A DNA stretch of 64,000 bases. It comes from Comamonadaceae bacterium OTU4NAUVB1. Its GTDB lineage: Bacteria; Pseudomonadota; Gammaproteobacteria; Burkholderiales; Burkholderiaceae_C. The notes under the pieces are model-generated. The model worked only from the letters and a program-made list of their open reading frames with translations, did no database searches and had not been told where the DNA came from. Location: NCBI GenBank assembly GCA_024372625.1, contig CP099605.1, positions 2,418,001 through 2,482,000 of the forward strand, written 5' to 3'. The position numbers and the translations under genes are program-made. Positions 60,159-64,000 of this stretch are shown here, piece by piece (position 1 is the stretch's first letter; each line of letters opens with the position of its first letter).

Positions 60159-60536
60159 ATGGCAACTGCAAAGAAGGCTCCGGCCAAGAAGACCGAGGCA
60201 CCGAAGGCCGCGGCACCCGCCAAGAAGACGGCCGCGCCCGCAAAGACGGCCGCAGCCGGCAAGAGCGCCGCCGCGCCGGCCAAGAAGCGCACGCCCAATG
60301 CCGCCTTCATGAAGGAACTGACGCCCAGCGCGGAACTCGCGGCCGTGGTCGGCTCGACGCCCCTGCCGCGCACCGCGGTGGTCAGCAAGCTGTGGGACTA
60401 CATCAAGAAGAACAACCTGCAGGACAAGGACAACAAGCGCAACATCAACGCCGACGACAAGCTCAAGGCCATCTTCGGCAAGTCGCAGGTGTCGATGTTC
60501 GAACTCGCCGCGCTGATCGGCAAGCACGTGAAGTAA
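60159..60536 (+). CDS. SWIB/MDM2 domain protein with Ala/Lys/Pro-rich tail
   Basis: Small basic protein of 125 residues. Residues 1-52 are an Ala/Lys/Pro-rich histone-H1-like segment (ATAKKAPAKKTEAPKAAAPA). Residues 55-125 form a SWIB/MDM2 fold (AFMKELTPSAELAAVVGST, PLPRTAVVSKLWDYIKKNNL, INADDKLKAIFG, VSMFELAALIGKHV). The family is known from Chlamydia and Burkholderiales and from eukaryotic chromatin remodellers; a role in nucleoid organisation is inferred. AAGGAA lies 8 bp upstream of the start; a terminator follows. Confidence 0.93.
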   Translation: MATAKKAPAKKTEAPKAAAPAKKTAAPAKTAAAGKSAAAPAKKRTPNAAFMKELTPSAELAAVVGSTPLPRTAVVSKLWDYIKKNNLQDKDNKRNINADDKLKAIFGKSQVSMFELAALIGKHVK

Positions 60537-60584
60537 GCGAGCCGTGTCGCCAGCGAGCGCCCGATGCTCGCGACACCTGGAAGG

Positions 60585-60609
60585 AAAACCGGCTCGGCCG
60601 GTTTTTTTT
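60585..60609 (+). terminator. Intrinsic terminator after the SWIB-domain gene
   Basis: AAAACCGGC-TCG-GCCGGTTTT stem followed by a run of eight T (60602-60609), 48 bp after the stop codon. Confidence 0.92.
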
Positions 60610-60717
60610 CGCCTGCACGATCCCGCAGGACGCCACGGGTCGTAGCACCGGCGACAAGGCACGGCACCGGGTCCTGCCTAGAATCGCTCCCGCTCCGGTC
60701 AGGCCGGAGCATCCAAG

Positions 60718-60868
60718 CGTTCTCAGGGCGGGGCGGAAATCCCCACCGGCGGTGATGGCGACTCGTTCGCACGAGCCCGCGAGCGCCCGCCACGCCCCGC
60801 GCGTGGCGGGGTCAGCAGACCCGGTGCGATTCCGGGGCCGACGGTCACAGTCCGGATGAAAGAGAGCG
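60718..60868 (+). promoter_or_regulatory. FMN riboswitch (RFN element)
   Basis: All conserved RFN boxes are present in order: TCTCAGGGCGGGGCGGAAATC (given to 20: TCTCAGGGCGGGGCGGAAAT), CCCCACCGGCGGTGAT, AGCCCGCGAGCG, a variable stem-loop (60785-60820), GGTCAGCAGACCCGGTG, GATTCCGGGGCCGACGGT and CACAGTCCGGATGAAAGAGAG. It senses FMN and should shut down the downstream lumazine synthase gene when flavin is sufficient. Confidence 0.97.
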
Positions 60869-60910
60869 CGAACCCGTGGCCCCCATGCATTTCCATGCAG
60901 GAGCGGCTGC

Positions 60911-60966
60911 GGGCTTCGTGCGCCCTGATTCAGGAAAACCCGCTTCCTTGCGGAAGCACGAGGCCC
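60911..60966 (+). promoter_or_regulatory. Expression platform sequestering the ribH ribosome site
   Basis: GGGCTTCGTGC (60911-60921) is complementary over 11 positions (one G-U) to GCACGAGGCCC (60956-60966), which contains the ribH Shine-Dalgarno GAGG. A small GCTTCC/GGAAGC hairpin (60942-60957) lies between. There is no T-run, so control by translation rather than by termination is predicted. Confidence 0.7.
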
Positions 60967-60969
60967 ACC

Positions 60970-61491
60970 ATGAGTCAGATCAACGACCTTCCCCGTTCCG
61001 CCATTCCCACGACCGGCGACGCCGGCACGCGACGCGTCGCCTTCGTCCAGGCGCAATGGCATGCCGACATCGTCCACCAGGCGCGCGACGCCTTCCTCGC
61101 CGAGATGGCGCGCCAGGGCTTCCCGGACGGGCAGGTCGACGTCATCGACGTGCCGGGCGCCTTCGAGATCCCGCTGCATGCCCGGCGCCTCGCGCTGTCG
61201 GGCCGCTACGCCGCCATCGTCGGCTGCGCGCTGGTGGTCGACGGCGGCATCTACCGCCACGAGTTCGTCGCCGCCACGGTGGTGGACGCGCTGATGTCGG
61301 TGCAGCTGCACACGGACGTGCCGGTGCTGTCCGCGGTGCTCACGCCGCATCATTTCCACGAGCACGTGGAGCATCGCAAGTACTTCCACCAGCACTTCGC
61401 GGTGAAGGGCACTGAGGTGGCCGACGCCTGCATGAAGACGATGGCCAGCCTGAACGCGATCGAAGCCCTGCGGACGCCCGTCGCGGCCTGA
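60970..61491 (+). CDS. ribH: 6,7-dimethyl-8-ribityllumazine synthase (RibH, type II-like)
   Basis: Penultimate enzyme of riboflavin synthesis. From ATG 60970 it is 173 residues: VAFVQAQWHADIV, IDVPGAFEIPLHARRLA, GCALVVDGGIYRHEFVAATVVDALM, VPVLSAVLTPHHF and EHRKYFHQHFAVKG. The substitutions around the active site and FVQAQWH resemble the RibH2 type of Brucella/Mesorhizobium rather than the common icosahedral type found in ribBA-ribH operons. It is monocistronic behind its own FMN riboswitch; ATGs at 60856 and 60895 fall in the leader and are rejected. Confidence 0.92.
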   Translation: MSQINDLPRSAIPTTGDAGTRRVAFVQAQWHADIVHQARDAFLAEMARQGFPDGQVDVIDVPGAFEIPLHARRLALSGRYAAIVGCALVVDGGIYRHEFVAATVVDALMSVQLHTDVPVLSAVLTPHHFHEHVEHRKYFHQHFAVKGTEVADACMKTMASLNAIEALRTPVAA

Positions 61492-61563
61492 CACCGGCGG
61501 GTCTGCGCGCCCGCGCGACGCAGCCCGGGCGTCCGCCGCCGGGTGGCGGCTAGCATCGCCCGC

Positions 61564-62622
61564 ATGGATTCCCTGACCCAGATCGTGCTCGGCGGCGCCG
61601 TGGCCGCCGCCATCGCCCCGGCGCGTCACCACCGCGCCGCCCTCCTCGCCGGCGCCGCGCTGGGCACGCTGCCCGACCTCGACGGGCTGCTGATGAAGCC
61701 GTTCACCAACGACCCGGTGACCCTGATGACGATGCACCGCAGCTTCAGCCATTCGCTGCTGGTGCTGCCCCTCGTCGGCGCGCTGGTCTGGTGGCTGTCC
61801 AGGCGCCGCGGCCGGCGCGTGGCCGAGGCGCCGGGGCGCTGGTTCTGGGCCATCCAGCTCGCGCTGATCACGCACCCGCTGCTGGACGCCTTCACGGTCT
61901 ACGGCACGCAGCTCTGGTGGCCACTGCCGACACCGCCGGTGTCGTGGTCGAGCGTCTTCATCATCGACCCGGCCTACACGCTGTGGCTGCTGGCCGCCTG
62001 CATCGGAGCCTGGTGGGCCGCGGGCGATGCCCGCACGCGCCGACCCCGGGCGATGCGCCGGGCGCAGCACGCGCTCGTGGGCGCGCTGGCGATCAGCAGC
62101 GCCTACCTGGGATGGTCGCTGCTGGCGCGGCACGCGGTCGAGCGCGAGGCCGATCGCGCGCTGGCGGCCATGGGCCTGGCCGACGCGCCGCGCCTGGCGG
62201 GACCGACCGCGTTCAACACCCTGCTCTGGCGCGTCGTCGCGATGACGCCGACGGGTTACCTCGAAGGCGAGCGCTCGCTGGTCGCCGACCATGGCCCCAT
62301 GACGTTCCGCGCCCATGCGTCGGACGTGCGGGCATTGGCCGACGCGCGCGACGTGCCGGCGGTGCGGCGTCTCTCGTGGTTCAACGGCGGCTTCATGCGC
62401 GCGCAGCAGACCCCCGGCGGCGTGCTGGTGCTGTCGGACCTGCGCATGGGCCAGGAACCGAGCTACACCTTCCAGTTCGAGGTGGCACGCCGCGAAGGGG
62501 ACGGCCCCTGGCGCGCGATCCCACCCCGCCAGCAGCCCTGGAAGGCGCCGCTCGACGGCCTGGGCGCGCTTTGGCGGCGCATCTGGAACGAACCCGCGCG
62601 CACCGGCGGCGCGGCGCGCTGA
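61564..62622 (+). CDS. Inner-membrane metal-dependent hydrolase, YdjM/DUF457 family
   Basis: Membrane-bound metal-dependent hydrolase family (YdjM, formerly DUF457). The 352 residues start MDSLTQIVLGGAVAAAIAP and carry metal-ligand segments typical of the family: GTLPDLDGL, MHRSFSHSLLVLP, THPLLDAFTVYGTQLWWP. About four to five membrane helices occupy the first 185 residues; the C-terminal half (WRVVAMTPTGYLEGERSLVA) is soluble. Substrate unknown. No close operon partner. Confidence 0.88.
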   Translation: MDSLTQIVLGGAVAAAIAPARHHRAALLAGAALGTLPDLDGLLMKPFTNDPVTLMTMHRSFSHSLLVLPLVGALVWWLSRRRGRRVAEAPGRWFWAIQLALITHPLLDAFTVYGTQLWWPLPTPPVSWSSVFIIDPAYTLWLLAACIGAWWAAGDARTRRPRAMRRAQHALVGALAISSAYLGWSLLARHAVEREADRALAAMGLADAPRLAGPTAFNTLLWRVVAMTPTGYLEGERSLVADHGPMTFRAHASDVRALADARDVPAVRRLSWFNGGFMRAQQTPGGVLVLSDLRMGQEPSYTFQFEVARREGDGPWRAIPPRQQPWKAPLDGLGALWRRIWNEPARTGGAAR

Positions 62623-62635
62623 ACGCGTCTGCGTC

Positions 62636-63397
62636 TCAGCGGGCCAGCAACGCCGGCAGCGATCCCGCGAGCAGCGCGATGCCCGAAGCCGTCAGCAGCG
62701 CCAGCACCAGTTGGCGGAACGCCGCGTCGCTGATGCCGATGTAGAGTCGAGCGCCCAGCAGCACCGGCACCAGCACGCAGACCCCGACGAGCGCGAGCAA
62801 CGGCAGCATGGCCACCGTGACGTGTCCCGCCGCGGCATGGATCGCGAACGACACCGCCAGCATCGCCAGGTTGAAGTTCTGCACGATCGAGCGCTGCGCG
62901 TCGCGCTCCAGGCCGCGCAGCGTGCACCACAGGGTCGGAATGGGGCCGGTGAAGCCGCCGATGCCGCCGCACACACCGCCCAGCAGTCCCGAGACGCCAT
63001 CGGCGAGGCGTCCCCCCCAGCGCACGCGCGGCAGGCTGCGCGCCACCAGCATCGCCGTGCACCACACCACCAGCAGGGCGCCCAGACCGGCCTTGAACAC
63101 GACGGCGTCGATGCGGGGCAGGAGCCAGACGCCGACCGGCACACCCGCGAGGCCGCCGACGATGAACGGCAGCAGCGCCTGCCGGTCGAAGCCCCGCCGC
63201 ACGGTGACGGCGGCGATCACCTGGCCCGTCAGCGCACCGAAGACCGCGAGCAGCGCCGCGAGCTGCGGCTCGACCGTCCAGGCCCAGAACGACATCGCCA
63301 CCAGTCCGAAGGCGAAACCCGACAGTCCCTGCACGAAGCCCGCGACCGCCGCGCCGAGCGCGACGACCAGATAGAGCGCGAGGGGAAAGGTGCTCAT
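62636..63397 (-). CDS. TauE/SafE-family sulfite/organic anion exporter-like permease
   Basis: Inner-membrane permease of the TauE/SafE (DUF81) family, associated with export of sulfite, sulfoacetate or related anions; the substrate here is unknown. 253 residues with about eight helices in two halves: ALYLVVALGAAVAGFVQGLS, LAALLAVFGALTGQVIAAVT, and GLLGGVCGGIGGFTGPIPTL. ATG 63397 overlaps the upstream MFS stop by 4 bp (ATGA), so the two are coupled. Confidence 0.88.
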   Translation of the reverse strand: MSTFPLALYLVVALGAAVAGFVQGLSGFAFGLVAMSFWAWTVEPQLAALLAVFGALTGQVIAAVTVRRGFDRQALLPFIVGGLAGVPVGVWLLPRIDAVVFKAGLGALLVVWCTAMLVARSLPRVRWGGRLADGVSGLLGGVCGGIGGFTGPIPTLWCTLRGLERDAQRSIVQNFNLAMLAVSFAIHAAAGHVTVAMLPLLALVGVCVLVPVLLGARLYIGISDAAFRQLVLALLTASGIALLAGSLPALLAR

Positions 63398-64000
63398 GCC
63401 GACACGGACGCCGGCGCCAGGGCCTCGCGGCGCACGCGGCGCACGTTGAAGGCGCTGGCGATCAGCACCGCCTGGACCACCGCCAGGCCCACGATCACGC
63501 TGCGGTACCGGCCCTGGTCCATCAGGCCGCCGAAGAGCAGCGGCGCGGTCGCCTGCCCGATGTCGAGGCCGGCGTACACGACGCCGTAGACGCGGCCGGT
63601 GGCGTTGGACGGGGTCGAGCGCTTGACCAGCAGGTCGCGCGACGGCCCGGCGATGCCCGAGGCGAAGCCCATCGCGCCGAAGATCACCGGCACCATGAGC
63701 GGCGCGAAGTCGGCGAAGGCCAGCACCAGCGCCAGCGCGGCGGCGATGCCGAAGCCCGCGCCCACGATGCGCTCGCAGCGCGACGGGTCCGACGCCAGGA
63801 AGCCGCCGAGCACCATGCCGGCCGCGCTCGCGCCCATGTAGATCGTCAGGCACATCGCCACCAGCGCCACGGGCACATCGTGCAGATGCCCGGCGGCCAC
63901 CGGCGCGAAGGTCTGGACGATGCTGATGACCATGGCGTAGAAGAAGAAGAAGCCGAAACACATCCAGACCGCCGGGATGCGCAGGAAGTCGAATTGACCC
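63394..64000 (-). CDS. Major facilitator superfamily transporter (partial, C-terminal part)
   Basis: C-terminal 201 residues of an MFS permease; the start lies beyond the right edge. The visible part reads RIPAVWMCFGFFFFYAMVIS, a helix with the loop-like GGFLASDPSRCERIVG, then IFGAMGFASGIAGPSRDLLV and VYGVVYAGLDIGQATAPLLF, which fit helices 7-12. Coupled to the TauE/SafE gene downstream, suggesting a shared transport task. Substrate unknown. Confidence 0.85.
   Translation of the reverse strand, partial: GQFDFLRIPAVWMCFGFFFFYAMVISIVQTFAPVAAGHLHDVPVALVAMCLTIYMGASAAGMVLGGFLASDPSRCERIVGAGFGIAAALALVLAFADFAPLMVPVIFGAMGFASGIAGPSRDLLVKRSTPSNATGRVYGVVYAGLDIGQATAPLLFGGLMDQGRYRSVIVGLAVVQAVLIASAFNVRRVRREALAPASVSA

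Noticed and set aside
60856..60969. N-terminal extension of RibH from ATG 60856
   Set aside because: That ATG lies inside the FMN aptamer, and the extension is Cys/Pro-rich and unlike lumazine synthase; ATG 60970 has GAGG at correct spacing.

Overview
The window is a high-GC chromosomal segment with tightly packed housekeeping genes. Gene content and order point to a betaproteobacterium of the order Burkholderiales, most likely family Comamonadaceae (Variovorax/Acidovorax-like). The evidence is the run ndk-rlmN-pilF-rodZ-ispG-hisS-yfgM-bamB-der-hfq-hflX-hflK, pyruvate dehydrogenase as aceE-aceF-lpdA with a lipoyl domain on E3, odhA-odhB-lpdA-zapE, an FMN riboswitch on a stand-alone lumazine synthase, and a small SWIB-domain protein. 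I see no mobile element, prophage, integron or CRISPR array. This is core genome, and its interest lies mostly in control elements between genes.

Layout. 1-12 kb (minus strand): RNA modification, isoprenoid, outer-membrane assembly, cell shape and Hfq genes in one long run. 12-15.6 kb (minus): rluB-scpB, rluD. 15.6-21.4 kb: bamD, a DinG-like helicase, a PP2C phosphatase, a coiled-coil protein, zapE. 21.4-27.5 kb (minus): the 2-oxoglutarate dehydrogenase operon, behind a leader that should be the Burkholderiales sucA RNA motif. 27.5-31.1 kb: small accessory enzymes and an AT-rich patch with a strong promoter reading into an NlpC/P60 gene. 31.2-37.5 kb (minus): the pyruvate dehydrogenase operon, diverging from a PAS histidine kinase/FixJ-type regulator pair (37.7-40.9 kb). 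41-48 kb: folD, an M3 peptidase, a secreted glutaredoxin-like protein, rpiA/pyrD, a DUF883 protein, an FAD oxidoreductase. 48-57.3 kb (minus): DUF2256, tRNA-Pro(GGG), then the translation cluster thrS-infC-rpmI-rplT-pheS-pheT-ihfA-merR. 57.3-64 kb: isocitrate lyase with a palindrome-rich upstream region, an EamA exporter, a SWIB protein, FMN riboswitch-ribH, a membrane hydrolase and two transporters, the last cut by the window edge.

Central carbon flow is a theme. Pyruvate dehydrogenase, 2-oxoglutarate dehydrogenase and the glyoxylate-entry enzyme isocitrate lyase lie within about 37 kb, each with its own upstream control region.

The most notable observation is upstream of thrS. A promoter is followed by a 20-codon reading frame with four Thr codons, then by mutually exclusive RNA hairpins (1:2, 2:3, 3:4), the last being an intrinsic terminator. 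This is the architecture of a ribosome-mediated threonine attenuator controlling threonyl-tRNA synthetase. Other notable items: infC starting at a rare ATC codon 22 codons before the first ATG; a predicted leaderless promoter for the NlpC gene; a translational expression platform for the FMN riboswitch; and five exact tandem decamers between ispG and hisS.
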